64,000 nucleotides of DNA from an uncultured Desulfobacterales bacterium. Lineage in GTDB: Bacteria; Desulfobacterota; Desulfobulbia; Desulfobulbales; Desulfocapsaceae. How positions within the stretch are numbered: the first letter of the stretch is position 1; each line of letters begins with the position of its first letter. Of the stretch, positions 18,401 to 27,487 are shown in pieces. Location: the NCBI GenBank assembly GCA_937915545.1, contig CALGIJ010000040.1, positions 47,667 through 111,666 on the forward strand, given 5' to 3'. The translations under genes and the position numbers were made by a program. Under the pieces are notes generated by a model that saw nothing but the letters and a program-made list of their open reading frames with translations, was not told the DNA's origin and did no database searches.

Positions 18401-19521
18401 GTGAAAAGTTCAAGGTCAACTACGGTGCGCAGCTTCTCGTCAAGGAAGGCGAGGTCGTCGCCCGCGATACCATTCTCGCCGATTGGGATGCCTATACCAT
18501 TCCCATCGTTGCCGAGGTTGGCGGTATCATCAAGTATGGCGATGTTATCGAGGGTGTGACTATGCAGGAAAAGGTTGACCCGGTCACCGGACGTTCCTCG
18601 CTGGTCATTATTCACACTTCGACTGGTTCGCAGCTCAACCCGCGTATTTCGGTGAAAAACGATCGCGGCAAGACGGTGAAAATGCCGGACAGCGAGACCT
18701 ACGCACGTTACAGCCTGCCGGTGGGCTCGATCATCTCGGTCAGCGAAGGCGATGTCATCCAGCCGGGGACCATCGTCGGCAAGATTCCCCGTGAGACTAC
18801 CAAGACCAAGGACATCACCGGTGGTTTGCCGCGTGTCGCCGAACTCTTCGAGGTTCGCAAGCCCAAGGATCCCGCGATCATTTCCAAAATCGACGGCAAG
18901 GTGAGCTTCGGCAAGGAACTGAAAGGCAAGCGGCGGGTGATCATCACCCCCGAATATGGCGAGCCCCAGGAATACCTCATTCCCAAGTCGAAACACATCA
19001 TCGTTCATGAAGGCGATTATGTGCAGGCTGGCGAGGCGCTGATGGAGGGGACCATCGTTCCCAACGACATCCTCTCGGTACTCGGTGTCAAGGAACTCGC
19101 CAAGTTCCTGGTCAACGAAATCCAGGAGGTCTATCGCCTGCAGGGTGTCAAGATCAACGACAAGCACATCGAGGTTATAGTCCGGCAGATGCTCAAGAGG
19201 GTCATGATCACCTCTTCCGGAGACTCGAAGTTCATGATCGGCGAGCAGGTCGAATGGTGGAAATTCGAAGAGGAAAGGGACCGTCTCATTCAGGAAGGAA
19301 AGAGACCGGCCGTCGCCGAGCCGCTGCTGCTCGGTGTAACCAAGGCCTCGCTGTCGACGGAGAGCTTTATTTCCGCGGCATCCTTCCAGGAGACTACCAA
19401 AGTGCTCACCAATGCCGCCGTTGCCGGAAGGATCGATGAACTGGCCGGACTCAAGGAGAATGTGATCATGGGGCGGCTGATTTCGGCTGGAACTGGTCTC
19501 GACAGCAACCAGGTGGCGTGA
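15466..19521 (+). CDS. rpoC: DNA-directed RNA polymerase subunit beta'
   Basis: RpoC (1351 residues) carries the polymerase active site. The N-terminal zinc motif (CNCGKY and CEKCGV, about 70-88), the Mg-binding NADFDGDQMAVH (about 458-469), the second zinc cluster (CRSKRGVCAACYG) and the C-terminal GEPGTQLTMRTFH are all visible. The start is GTG at 15466, preceded by GGGAGAGGTG at the right distance. Confidence 0.98.
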   Translation: MEELFNFFQKPKAPVKFKSVKISLASPEKIMDWSHGEVKKPETINYRTFKPERDGLFCAKIFGPVKDFECNCGKYKRMKHRGVVCEKCGVEVIQSKVRRERLGHIKLAAPVAHIWFLKSLPSKIGAVLDMTLKQLEKILYFEQYAVVESKVDGMPVGTLLTEEKYRQALEEHPQAFRVGIGAEAIRELLAAQDLVALSAQLREEMLTTNSQTKRQKLGKRLFVIEAFRDSGNKPEWMILEVIPVLPPDLRPLVPLEGGRFATSDLNDLYRRVINRNNRLKRLLELDAPDIIIRNEKRMLQEAVDVLFDNGRRGRVITGGNKRPLKSLSDMLKGKQGRFRQNLLGKRVDYSGRSVIVVGPHLRLHQCGIPKKMALELFKPFIYNKLESKGYVTTIKSARKMVEKEVKEVWDVLEEVVTEYPVVLNRAPTLHRLGMQAFEALLIEGKAIQLHPLVCMAFNADFDGDQMAVHVPLSVEAQVEARVLMMSTNNILSPANGEPVIIPSQDIVLGLYYMSRDRINAQGEGKVFSSVEEAIIAYDYGQVHLQARVKVRREGEIVDTTVGRILLGELLPKSVAFAEVNKVLTKKALAKLIDHTYRHAGTKETVILADRLKDIGYEYATRAGISICINDMKIPRSKGEFVRKAEEDVLDVEQQYTDGLITSGEKYNKVVDIWSKVTEDVANAMMDEIKVEKFADRDGKIVEGPSFNSIFIMADSGARGSRDQIRQLAGMRGLMAKPSGAIIETPIKANFREGLGVLEYFISTHGARKGLADTALKTANSGYLTRRLVDVAQESTIVEHDCLTLDGIIAEPLMDGGEIIVPLGDRILGRVALDDVEDPFNENVIVKAGEEITEDVVEKITAAGIDRVGIRSVLSCRSKRGVCAACYGRDLGRGHMVNPGEAIGVIAAQSIGEPGTQLTMRTFHVGGTASRSVEQAELRTNIGGTIAFHNLHSVTNAEGTKIVMNRNAVIAVRDELGREREKFKVNYGAQLLVKEGEVVARDTILADWDAYTIPIVAEVGGIIKYGDVIEGVTMQEKVDPVTGRSSLVIIHTSTGSQLNPRISVKNDRGKTVKMPDSETYARYSLPVGSIISVSEGDVIQPGTIVGKIPRETTKTKDITGGLPRVAELFEVRKPKDPAIISKIDGKVSFGKELKGKRRVIITPEYGEPQEYLIPKSKHIIVHEGDYVQAGEALMEGTIVPNDILSVLGVKELAKFLVNEIQEVYRLQGVKINDKHIEVIVRQMLKRVMITSSGDSKFMIGEQVEWWKFEEERDRLIQEGKRPAVAEPLLLGVTKASLSTESFISAASFQETTKVLTNAAVAGRIDELAGLKENVIMGRLISAGTGLDSNQVA

Positions 19522-19549
19522 TCGCAAGAAGCGTGGAAGGATTTTTCGC

Positions 19550-19578
19550 TTGACACTCTGTCGGCGCCAAGGTAAATA
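19550..19578 (+). promoter_or_regulatory. Predicted promoter for the rpsL (str) operon
   Basis: A consensus TTGACA (19550-19555), a 17-nt spacer and TAAATA (19573-19578) lie in the rpoC-rpsL gap, about 90 nt upstream of rpsL. Position and match suggest a start for rpsL-rpsG-fusA-tuf and possibly the S10 genes. Confidence 0.6.
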
Positions 19579-19667
19579 TTACCACTTTCGTGTTTGAACG
19601 TGGGGCAGTTGTGCCGCCGGCAGGGTGTTATCATTGTAAGGAACTGTAAACAGGAGCAGTCACAAGA

Positions 19668-20039
19668 ATGCCAACTATAAACCAACTGGTTCGCATCGGA
19701 CGAAAACAGTCCGTTAAGAAGACCAACACACCAGCGTTGAAAGGATCTCCCCAGAAGCGCGGCGTTTGCGTGAGGGTCTATACCACCACCCCGAAGAAGC
19801 CCAACTCCGCTCTGCGTAAAGTCGCCAGGGTGCGGCTGACCAACGGCATCGAGGTGACTTCGTATATTCCCGGTATTGGCCACAATCTTCAGGAACACTC
19901 GGTAGTGCTCATTCGTGGCGGCAGGGTCAAGGATCTTCCTGGTGTGCGCTATCATATCATTCGCGGTACGCTGGATACCTTGGGTGTTTCTAACAGGAAG
20001 CAGGGACGTTCCAAATACGGTGCAAAGAAATCCTCTTGA
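19668..20039 (+). CDS. rpsL: 30S ribosomal protein S12
   Basis: S12 contacts the decoding centre and helps set accuracy. The 123 residues include the conserved PTINQLVR start, TPKKPNSALRKVARVRL and PGIGHNLQEHSVV. The usual streptomycin-related lysine of KKPNSAL is present. It follows an SD GGAGCAG and begins the str operon. Confidence 0.98.
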   Translation: MPTINQLVRIGRKQSVKKTNTPALKGSPQKRGVCVRVYTTTPKKPNSALRKVARVRLTNGIEVTSYIPGIGHNLQEHSVVLIRGGRVKDLPGVRYHIIRGTLDTLGVSNRKQGRSKYGAKKSS

Positions 20040-20066
20040 TGGATTTCGCTGGCTTAGAGGCTGAAA

Positions 20067-20540
20067 ATGTCACGAAGAAGAACTATAGAGCGGCGGCCCA
20101 TCGATCCGGATCCGCGTTTCAACAGTGTTTTGGTCGCCAAATTCACCAATGGCCTGATGGAGAGAGGGAAAAAGACTCTCGCCCAGAGAATTTTCTACGA
20201 GGCCATGGATGTCGTTCAGGACAAGGTCAAGGATAACGATGCGCTGACCGTGTTCGAAGGTGCCATGGAAAATGTACGTCCCCGTGTCGAGGTCAAATCG
20301 CGACGCGTTGGCGGCGCCACTTACCAGGTGCCTATGGAAGTTCGCCAGACCAGGCGTAACGCTTTGGCGATCCGCTGGATCATCAACTACTCCCAGTCGC
20401 GATCGGGCAAGTCGATGGCCGACAAACTGGCTGCGGAACTGATCGATGCCTTTAATAATCGCGGCTCTGCGGTCAAGAAAAAGGACGACACCCATCGTAT
20501 GGCCGAAGCCAACAAGGCCTTCGCTCATTATCGTTGGTAA
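20067..20540 (+). CDS. rpsG: 30S ribosomal protein S7
   Basis: S7 nucleates assembly of the 30S head. The 157-residue product starts MSRRRTIERRPIDPDP and has the conserved PRVEVKSRRVGGATYQVP segment. It lies 27 nt after rpsL and upstream of fusA, the standard order. In model bacteria S7 represses this operon; no specific site could be identified here. Confidence 0.98.
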   Translation: MSRRRTIERRPIDPDPRFNSVLVAKFTNGLMERGKKTLAQRIFYEAMDVVQDKVKDNDALTVFEGAMENVRPRVEVKSRRVGGATYQVPMEVRQTRRNALAIRWIINYSQSRSGKSMADKLAAELIDAFNNRGSAVKKKDDTHRMAEANKAFAHYRW

Positions 20541-20614
20541 CTGACGAGGCTACAGCGAGGCTGTCGCCGGGAGGGAAGGGCCTGCTCGAGTCGTAACAAC
20601 ATTTGAGACGTGAT

Positions 20615-22693
20615 ATGGCGGCCCTGAATGAACTGCGTGATGTGCGCAATATTGGCATAATGGCCCATATTGACGCCGGCAAGACGACGACAACCGAAAG
20701 AATTCTTTTTTACACCGGGCGATCCTACAAACTCGGTGAGGTTCATGATGGCACCGCGGTCATGGATTGGATGGAGCAGGAGCAGGAGAGGGGCATTACC
20801 ATTACCTCGGCGGCTACCACCTGCTACTGGAAAGAAAAAAAGATCAATATCATCGACACCCCTGGGCATGTCGATTTCACCATCGAGGTTGAGAGGTCTT
20901 TGCGGGTCCTCGATGGAGCCATAGCGGTTTTCTGTGCGGTTGGAGGTGTTGAGCCTCAGTCGGAAACGGTGTGGCGGCAGGCGGACAAGTACAGGATTCC
21001 GCGCATTGCCTTTATAAACAAGATGGATCGCGTCGGCGCAAACTTTGATCGATGCGTCCGGATGATTGCCGAGAGACTGGGTGCCAACCCGCTGCCCGTG
21101 CAACTTCCTCTCGGCAAGGAAGAAACCTTTGAGGGAGTACTTGACCTCATTGAGCAGCGCATGCTCACCTTTGATGAGCAGACGCTTGGGCAGGATGTCA
21201 TTGAAACTGACATTCCCGCCGCCTACAACGATACGTTCACGGCCGCACGTTTGATGCTCCTGGAGAAGTTGGCCGACTTCGATGAGGGCATCATGGAAAA
21301 GTACCTAGACAATGCACCGGTTACCGCGCCCGAGATCTATGCGGCGCTGCGCCGGGCGACACTCGAGTTGAGCGTCGTCCCCGTATTATGCGGCAGCGCT
21401 TTCAAGAACAAGGGCGTCCAGCCATTGCTCGATGCGGTCGTCAACTTTCTACCTTCGCCCTTGGACGTTCCCAGCGTGGTCGGTCAAGGGGGGGATGGGG
21501 AAAGCATTCAGCGTAAGCCTGATCCAAAAGAGAAACTCACCAGTCTGGTGTTCAAACTGATGAGCGACTCCTTTGTTGAAAACCTTGCTTTTGTAAGGGT
21601 TTACGCCGGGAAATTGAGTGTTGGTGAAAAGGTCTATAACCCCGTCAAGAACAAACAGGAAAAGATCTCTAAACTGATGAAGCTTCACGCGAATAAACGT
21701 GAAGAAGTTCAAGAGATCGCAGCCGGGGATATCGGTGCCATTGTCGGTCTCAAATTCAGCACCACAGGTGATACGTTATGCGAAAAGGGCGATTTTATCG
21801 TCCTTGAGAGCATGGACTTCCCGGAACCGGTTATTGGGGTGGCGATAGAGCCTAAAAGCAAGGCGGAAGAGAAGAAACTGCACGAGACCCTGGCGAAGAT
21901 CGCCTTGGAGGATCCCTCTTTCACCGTATCCACCAACAAGGATACCGGGCAGATGATCATCTCGGGGATGGGTGAACTCCATCTTGAGATCATTATCGAT
22001 CGCCTGCTTAACGATTTTAAGGTCGCCGCCAATGTCGGCAAACCGCAGGTAGCCTACAAGGAAACCATTGAGGCTACCTGCAGGGCGGAAGGCAAGTTCG
22101 ACCAACTGACAGGCGCCAAAGGTCAGTATGGGCATGTAATTATCGAGGTCGAACCGCTTGAAAGGGGAGCCGGCATCGAATTTGCCAGTACCGTCGACAG
22201 CGAAACCGTGCCGGAACAGTTTCTTGCCTCGATCAGAAAAGGTATTGTCGACAGCCTCGACTCCGGCCCCCTGATCGGTTACCCGATGACCGATATCAGG
22301 GTAACGCTGGTTGGCGGGTCGTACCATGAAGAAGAGTCGACGGAGATGGCTTTCGGTGTTGCCGGTGCCATGGCCATACGCAGGGCGACGTCCGAAGCGA
22401 GGCCGAAGCTTCTCGAGCCGATCATGGATGTGGAGATACTCACCCCCGAGGAATACATCGGGGATGTGATCGCCGATCTCAACGGCAAACGTGGCAAGGT
22501 GGTCGGTGTTTCGACGGAAGGGCATCTGCAGGCAGTTCGGGCTCACGCGCCTTTGGCCGAGTTGTTCGGGTATTCGACTTCCATTCGATCCGCTACCCAG
22601 GGCAGGGCGAACTTTACCATGCAGTTTCTTCAGTACGATGTCGTTCCTGCGAATCGCGCTGAGGGTATTGTCAAGAAGATAAGAGGAATCTGA
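20615..22693 (+). CDS. fusA: Elongation factor G
   Basis: EF-G is the translocation GTPase. The 692-residue protein starts MAALNELRDVRNIGIMAHID, has the P-loop AHIDAGKT (17-24), DTPGHVDF and NKMD, and domains II-V in the usual order. A TTG four codons upstream (20603) is also in frame, but ATG at 20615 gives the typical N-terminus and length. It sits between rpsG and tuf2. Confidence 0.97.
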   Translation: MAALNELRDVRNIGIMAHIDAGKTTTTERILFYTGRSYKLGEVHDGTAVMDWMEQEQERGITITSAATTCYWKEKKINIIDTPGHVDFTIEVERSLRVLDGAIAVFCAVGGVEPQSETVWRQADKYRIPRIAFINKMDRVGANFDRCVRMIAERLGANPLPVQLPLGKEETFEGVLDLIEQRMLTFDEQTLGQDVIETDIPAAYNDTFTAARLMLLEKLADFDEGIMEKYLDNAPVTAPEIYAALRRATLELSVVPVLCGSAFKNKGVQPLLDAVVNFLPSPLDVPSVVGQGGDGESIQRKPDPKEKLTSLVFKLMSDSFVENLAFVRVYAGKLSVGEKVYNPVKNKQEKISKLMKLHANKREEVQEIAAGDIGAIVGLKFSTTGDTLCEKGDFIVLESMDFPEPVIGVAIEPKSKAEEKKLHETLAKIALEDPSFTVSTNKDTGQMIISGMGELHLEIIIDRLLNDFKVAANVGKPQVAYKETIEATCRAEGKFDQLTGAKGQYGHVIIEVEPLERGAGIEFASTVDSETVPEQFLASIRKGIVDSLDSGPLIGYPMTDIRVTLVGGSYHEEESTEMAFGVAGAMAIRRATSEARPKLLEPIMDVEILTPEEYIGDVIADLNGKRGKVVGVSTEGHLQAVRAHAPLAELFGYSTSIRSATQGRANFTMQFLQYDVVPANRAEGIVKKIRGI

Positions 22694-22717
22694 CGCATCG
22701 TATCTTGAGGAAAAATC

Positions 22718-23908
22718 ATGTCGAAGAAAAAATTTGAAAGGACAAAACCGCACGTCAATGTAGGGACGGTTGGGCACATCGACCATGGCAAAACTACCCT
22801 GACTGCAGCCATCACCCGCGTCTTGTCGCTGAAAGGTCAAGCGACGTTCACTGATTTTTCCGAAATTGACAAGGCTCCGGAAGAAAAAGAGCGTGGCATC
22901 ACCATCGCCACGGCGCATGTCGAATACGAGTCGGCTAAACGTCATTATGCACACGTCGACTGCCCCGGTCACGCCGACTATATCAAGAACATGATCACCG
23001 GGGCGGCGCAGATGGACGGCGCCATTCTCGTGGTCGCTGCCACCGACGGCGCCATGCCGCAGACCCGCGAGCATATCCTGCTGGCCCGTCAGGTCGGCGT
23101 TCCGGCCATCGTCGTTTTCCTCAACAAGTGCGACATGGTCGATGACGAGGAACTCATTGAGCTGGTGGAGATGGAACTGCGCGAGCTGCTCGACAAGTAC
23201 GAATTCCCCGGCGACGAGGTTCCCTTTGTCAAGGGTTCCGCTCTCAAGGCACTCGAGAATGCTGAGGATCCCGAGGCGGCGAAGTGCATCTGGGATCTGA
23301 TGGATGCCATCGATTCATATATTCCCGAGCCGAAGCGTGACGTCGACAAGCCGTTCCTCATGCCGGTCGAAGACGTCTTCTCCATATCCGGCCGTGGCAC
23401 TGTAGCTACCGGAAGGATCGAGCGCGGTGTCGTCCATGTCGGTGATGAGGTCGAGATCATCGGTATTCGCCCGACCCAGAAGACCACCTGCACCGGTGTC
23501 GAGATGTTCCGCAAGCTGCTCGACGAGGGGCAGGCTGGTGACAATATCGGCGCCCTGCTGCGCGGTATCAAGCGTGAGGAGATCGAGCGCGGGCAGGTTC
23601 TTGCCGCTCCCAAGTCGATCACCCCGCATACCAAGTTCAAGTGCGAGTGCTACATCCTCAGCAAGGAAGAAGGTGGCCGTCATACCCCCTTCTTCAACGG
23701 ATACCGGCCGCAGTTTTACTTCCGCACCACCGACGTCACCGGCGTGGTCAGCCTGGCGGAAGGTGTGGAGATGGTCATGCCCGGAGACAACATTGCCGCG
23801 TCGGTTGAGTTGATCACCCCGATCGCCATGGACGCCGGGTTGCGTTTCGCCATTCGTGAGGGCGGTCGTACCGTCGGCGCAGGCGTTATCAGTGAAATCA
23901 TAGCCTAG
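22718..23908 (+). CDS. tuf: Elongation factor Tu, copy 2
   Basis: This second EF-Tu (396 residues) lies in the str operon directly after fusA. Its DNA appears identical to copy 1 at 6015-7205 across the coding region, while the flanks are unrelated. That points to gene conversion. The stop is TAG here against TAA in copy 1. rpsJ follows after 10 nt. Confidence 0.98.
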   Translation: MSKKKFERTKPHVNVGTVGHIDHGKTTLTAAITRVLSLKGQATFTDFSEIDKAPEEKERGITIATAHVEYESAKRHYAHVDCPGHADYIKNMITGAAQMDGAILVVAATDGAMPQTREHILLARQVGVPAIVVFLNKCDMVDDEELIELVEMELRELLDKYEFPGDEVPFVKGSALKALENAEDPEAAKCIWDLMDAIDSYIPEPKRDVDKPFLMPVEDVFSISGRGTVATGRIERGVVHVGDEVEIIGIRPTQKTTCTGVEMFRKLLDEGQAGDNIGALLRGIKREEIERGQVLAAPKSITPHTKFKCECYILSKEEGGRHTPFFNGYRPQFYFRTTDVTGVVSLAEGVEMVMPGDNIAASVELITPIAMDAGLRFAIREGGRTVGAGVISEIIA

Positions 23909-23918
23909 AAGGTCAGTA

Positions 23919-24233
23919 ATGATACCCACAGAAAAAATCAGGATTCGTCTCAAGGCGTACGATCATAAGCTCCTCGATCAATCGACCAATGAAATTGTAG
24001 ATACCGCCAGAAGGACTGGGTCTGCCGTTGCCGGCCCCATCCCTCTGCCGACCACCACCAACAAGTTCTGTGTGCTTCGCTCGCCCCATGTCGACAAAAA
24101 GTCACGTGAGCATTTTGAAATGCGTACGCACCGCCGTCTGCTCGATATTCTCGAGCCGACTCAACAGACCATCGACCTATTGATGAAACTGGAACTGTCG
24201 GCTGGCGTCGATGTAGAAATCAAGTTGCCGTAG
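23919..24233 (+). CDS. rpsJ: 30S ribosomal protein S10
   Basis: S10 (104 residues) is part of the 30S head and, as NusE, of antitermination complexes. Conserved features include IRIRLKAYDHKLLDQS, GPIPLPT and HFEMRTHRRLLDI. It begins 10 nt after tuf2, so the S10 genes probably belong to one transcript with str. Confidence 0.98.
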   Translation: MIPTEKIRIRLKAYDHKLLDQSTNEIVDTARRTGSAVAGPIPLPTTTNKFCVLRSPHVDKKSREHFEMRTHRRLLDILEPTQQTIDLLMKLELSAGVDVEIKLP

Positions 24234-24274
24234 GCGGCGCTCATCACAAGATAATTGAAGCATTGGGTAAGATT

Positions 24275-24904
24275 ATGCCAAAGACAATGGGTATTTTAGG
24301 TAAAAAGATCGGAATGACCCGTGTTTACAGTGAGTTGGGGCAGGCCATTCCGGTTACCGTCATCGAGGCTGGCCCGTGCAGGGTGCTGCAGGTCAAGACT
24401 GATGCCAGCGACGGCTACAGCGCCATCCAAGTTGGGTTCGGTGAGAAGAAGAAACAGCGGGTCAACAAACCGATGGGCGGGCATTTCGCAAAAGCGCAGT
24501 GTTCTGGCTTTTACTTCGTCAAGGAATTCCGCGTTGCCGATGCCGCCGCATTCGAGGTTGGTCAGGAGATCACCCTCGACAGCGTCGTCAAGGTCGGCGA
24601 CAAGGTTGATGTCCAGGGCACCAGCAAGGGACGCGGTTTCCAAGGTGTCATCAAGCGTCACGGATTCAGCGGCGGTGCCTCCGGGCACGGTTCGATGTTC
24701 CACCGTGCTCCAGGCTCGATTGGCTGCAGTGCCTACCCCTCAAGGGTCATCAAGGGGAAGAAACTGCCCGGCAGGATGGGCGGGGCTAGTGTGTTGAGGA
24801 AAAACGTCGTCGTCGTCGATGTGCGGGGTGACGAGAACGTCGTTCTCTTGAAAGGACCGCTTCCCGGAGCGAATAACGGCCTGTTGAAGATTTTTACCAA
24901 ATAG
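24275..24904 (+). CDS. rplC: 50S ribosomal protein L3
   Basis: L3 is a primary 23S-binding protein near the peptidyl transferase centre. The 209-residue product has GILGKKIGMTRVY at its N-terminus and the conserved GHGSMFHRAPGSIG loop. Upstream TTG (24263) is in frame, but ATG at 24275 has GGGTAAG at a good distance and gives the typical start. Confidence 0.96.
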   Translation: MPKTMGILGKKIGMTRVYSELGQAIPVTVIEAGPCRVLQVKTDASDGYSAIQVGFGEKKKQRVNKPMGGHFAKAQCSGFYFVKEFRVADAAAFEVGQEITLDSVVKVGDKVDVQGTSKGRGFQGVIKRHGFSGGASGHGSMFHRAPGSIGCSAYPSRVIKGKKLPGRMGGASVLRKNVVVVDVRGDENVVLLKGPLPGANNGLLKIFTK

Positions 24905-24941
24905 TGCCAATTGCGATCTTAACAGGTTCGAGGAGATATCT

Positions 24942-25565
24942 ATGTCGACTGTCAATGTAGTCAATATAAAAAACGAGAATGTCGGCCAGATCGAATTGAA
25001 AGACGACATTTTCAATCGCGAGGTGAAAGAGTACCTCCTTCACGACGTAGTGCGCATGCAGCGCGCCGCGAGAAGGGCCGGCAACGCCTGCACCAAGACC
25101 AGGGTAGAGGTCAGTGGTGGTGGCAGAAAGCCCTGGCGCCAAAAAGGGACCGGCCGCGCCAGGGCAGGTAGCAATACCTCTCCGCTGTGGCGTGGAGGCG
25201 GCGTCGCCTTCGGACCAAAGCCCCGTGATTATAGCATGAAGATCAACCGCAAGGTCCGCCAGCAGGCGCTGTCGATGGCCATGAGCGCCCGCTTCCAGGA
25301 GGGCAATCTTATCGTTGTCGATGATTTCACCATGGAGAGAATCAAGACCAAGGATTTTGTCGGCATCATGAATCTCCTCGAGGTCGGTAATGGCCTTATC
25401 GTCATTGATAACGCCCACGAGAATCTGGTCAAATCCTCCAGCAACGTCAACGGTTTCAAGGTTCTCTCCGCGGAAGGATTGAATGTCTACGATATTCTCC
25501 TCCACAAGAAACTGATCCTGGTCCAACCCGTCATTGAAAGCCTTGAAAAGAGGTTATCGGCATGA
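24942..25565 (+). CDS. rplD: 50S ribosomal protein L4
   Basis: L4 (207 residues) lines the exit tunnel with its long loop, seen here as GGRKPWRQKGTGRARAGS. The C-terminus overlaps the rplW start by 4 nt (ATGA at 25562). In model bacteria L4 also represses the S10 operon; no leader target was found here. Confidence 0.97.
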   Translation: MSTVNVVNIKNENVGQIELKDDIFNREVKEYLLHDVVRMQRAARRAGNACTKTRVEVSGGGRKPWRQKGTGRARAGSNTSPLWRGGGVAFGPKPRDYSMKINRKVRQQALSMAMSARFQEGNLIVVDDFTMERIKTKDFVGIMNLLEVGNGLIVIDNAHENLVKSSSNVNGFKVLSAEGLNVYDILLHKKLILVQPVIESLEKRLSA

Positions 25566-25849
25566 AAAACATCTACAGTGTGCTCAAGAGGCCCTGCCTC
25601 ACTGAAAAAGCCAACCTGCTGCAGGAAACCAATGGCAAGGTGGTCTTTCAGGTTCATCCCAAGGCGAACAAGATAGAAATCAAAAAGGCGGTCGAGACCA
25701 TGTTCAACGTCAAGGTCGACGATGTCAGGACTGCGAAGATCCACGGCAAGAAGAAAAGAGTCGGAAAGGTCGTCGGCTTTACCGGCGACTGGAAGAAGGC
25801 GTATGTGACCTTGTCGGAAGGCAAGATCAATTTCACCGACGAGCTCTAG
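25562..25849 (+). CDS. rplW: 50S ribosomal protein L23
   Basis: L23 (95 residues) sits at the exit of the peptide tunnel and docks trigger factor and SRP. Conserved features are the LTEKA segment and the C-terminal KKRVGKVVGFTGDWKKAYVT. It overlaps rplD by 4 nt, indicating translational coupling. Confidence 0.97.
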   Translation: MKNIYSVLKRPCLTEKANLLQETNGKVVFQVHPKANKIEIKKAVETMFNVKVDDVRTAKIHGKKKRVGKVVGFTGDWKKAYVTLSEGKINFTDEL

Positions 25850-25933
25850 TCCGGGCCGCACCGACCACGAGATCTGCTGATCCTCGACGGGCGATTCTAT
25901 CTCATAAAGAACTGATGGAGCGATTAGGAAATC

Positions 25934-26755
25934 ATGGCTATCAAAGTATATAAACCAACGTCCGCAGGCAAACGACAGCACGTGTCGACAAAAAGCCCGG
26001 ATCTTTCCAAGAATGGACCTGAGAAAAGCTTGGTCTGCAGCCTGGTAAAAACCGGTGGCAGGAATAACTACGGACGACTGACCGCCCGTCACATCGGCGG
26101 TGGCCATAAACGCAAATATCGGCTCATCGACTTCAAGCGCAACAAAACCGGCATCGACGCAAAGGTCGTCTCCATCGAGTACGATCCCAATCGCTCCGCC
26201 AATATCGCCCTGCTCAGCTATGCCGACGGGGAGAAGCGCTACATTCTTTCTCCGGAAGGGATTTCGGTCGGTGATACCGTGGTGGCTGGTGACAATGTCG
26301 ATATTCAACCCGGCAACTGTCTTCCGCTGGTGAACATTCCCCTTGGCACGATAATACACAATATCGAGCTGAAGATCGGCAAAGGCGCCCAGCTCGTCCG
26401 CAGTGCCGGTGTCGGAGCTCAGCTCATGGCCAAGGAAGGCAATCATGTCCTCGTTCGTCTGCCTTCCGGTGAGGTCAGGAAATTCAACAACTATTGCCGG
26501 GCCTGCATTGGTCAGGTCGGAAACAGGGAGCACGAGAGCAAGCAGCTCGGCAAAGCCGGACGTAACCGTTGGCTTGGACGTCGTCCCCATGTGAGAGGCG
26601 TGGCAATGAACCCGGTCGATCACCCCATGGGCGGTGGCGAAGGCAGAAGCTCAGGCGGCAGACACCCATGCAGCCCCTGGGGTATTCCCACCAAAGGCTA
26701 TAAGACGCGGAAGAAAAAGTCTTCTGACAAACTGATTGTCAAGAAGAGGTCATAA
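25934..26755 (+). CDS. rplB: 50S ribosomal protein L2
   Basis: L2 (273 residues) is required for subunit association and peptidyl transfer. It starts MAIKVYKPTSAGKR and has the conserved RGVAMNPVDHPMGGGEG region near the C-terminus, including the key His. An 84-nt gap separates it from rplW with no clear structure. Confidence 0.98.
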   Translation: MAIKVYKPTSAGKRQHVSTKSPDLSKNGPEKSLVCSLVKTGGRNNYGRLTARHIGGGHKRKYRLIDFKRNKTGIDAKVVSIEYDPNRSANIALLSYADGEKRYILSPEGISVGDTVVAGDNVDIQPGNCLPLVNIPLGTIIHNIELKIGKGAQLVRSAGVGAQLMAKEGNHVLVRLPSGEVRKFNNYCRACIGQVGNREHESKQLGKAGRNRWLGRRPHVRGVAMNPVDHPMGGGEGRSSGGRHPCSPWGIPTKGYKTRKKKSSDKLIVKKRS

Positions 26756-26772
26756 GGCATAAGGAGTGAAAA

Positions 26773-27048
26773 ATGTCACGTTCGGTTAAGAAGGGTCCTT
26801 TCGTTGACGATCATCTGTTCAAGAAAGTTACCGAAGCGATGGAAAGCGGTTCGCGTAAGGTCATCAAGACATGGTCGCGTCGCTCCGAGATTGGTCCGGA
26901 AATGGTTGGCTTGACGTTTGCCGTCCATAATGGCAAGAAGTTCATTCCGGTGTTCGTCACGGAAAACATGGTTGGCCATAAGCTGGGTGAGTTTTCGCCG
27001 ACGAGAACCTTCTACGGTCACGCTGCCGACAAGAAGGGCAAAAAATAA
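26773..27048 (+). CDS. rpsS: 30S ribosomal protein S19
   Basis: S19 (91 residues) is in the 30S head near the A-site finger. It begins MSRSVKKGPFVDDHLFKK and contains GHKLGEFSPTRTFYGH, both typical. It lies 17 nt after rplB with AAGGAGTG as the ribosome binding site. Confidence 0.98.
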   Translation: MSRSVKKGPFVDDHLFKKVTEAMESGSRKVIKTWSRRSEIGPEMVGLTFAVHNGKKFIPVFVTENMVGHKLGEFSPTRTFYGHAADKKGKK

Positions 27049-27090
27049 CACCCTCGATTTCCACCTGGAAATCGATCAGGAGAACGATCA

Positions 27091-27423
27091 ATGGAAGCCA
27101 AGGCTGTAGGAAAGTATATCAGAATATCACCACAGAAAGCGAGACTGGTTGCCGACGTGGTGCGTGGCATGGGTGTCGACCAGGCGATCACGATACTGCG
27201 CTTCATGCCCAAGAAAGGCGCTGAGGTCATTAAAAAAGTTGTTGAATCCGCTGTTGCCAACGCCACGCATGACGAGCAGACCGACGTTGACAAGCTGTAC
27301 ATCAAGAAGATCATCATCGATGGCGGACCTTCTCTGAAAAGAATAAGTCCGAGGGCACAGGGTAGAGCTACGGGTATCATCAAGCGCACCAGTCATATCA
27401 CCGTCGTTCTCGACGAGAATTGA
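27091..27423 (+). CDS. rplV: 50S ribosomal protein L22
   Basis: L22 (110 residues) lines the exit tunnel. The N-terminal KYIRISPQKARLVADVVRG and C-terminal SPRAQGRATGIIKRTSHITV match the family; the tunnel hairpin has no insertion or deletion that would suggest macrolide resistance. An SD AGGAG precedes it. Confidence 0.97.
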   Translation: MEAKAVGKYIRISPQKARLVADVVRGMGVDQAITILRFMPKKGAEVIKKVVESAVANATHDEQTDVDKLYIKKIIIDGGPSLKRISPRAQGRATGIIKRTSHITVVLDEN

Positions 27424-27487
27424 GCGCTTACGGATATTCGAGCATACATCAAAAATCAACGAACAATGGAATTGTTGGAGGTCTGTT

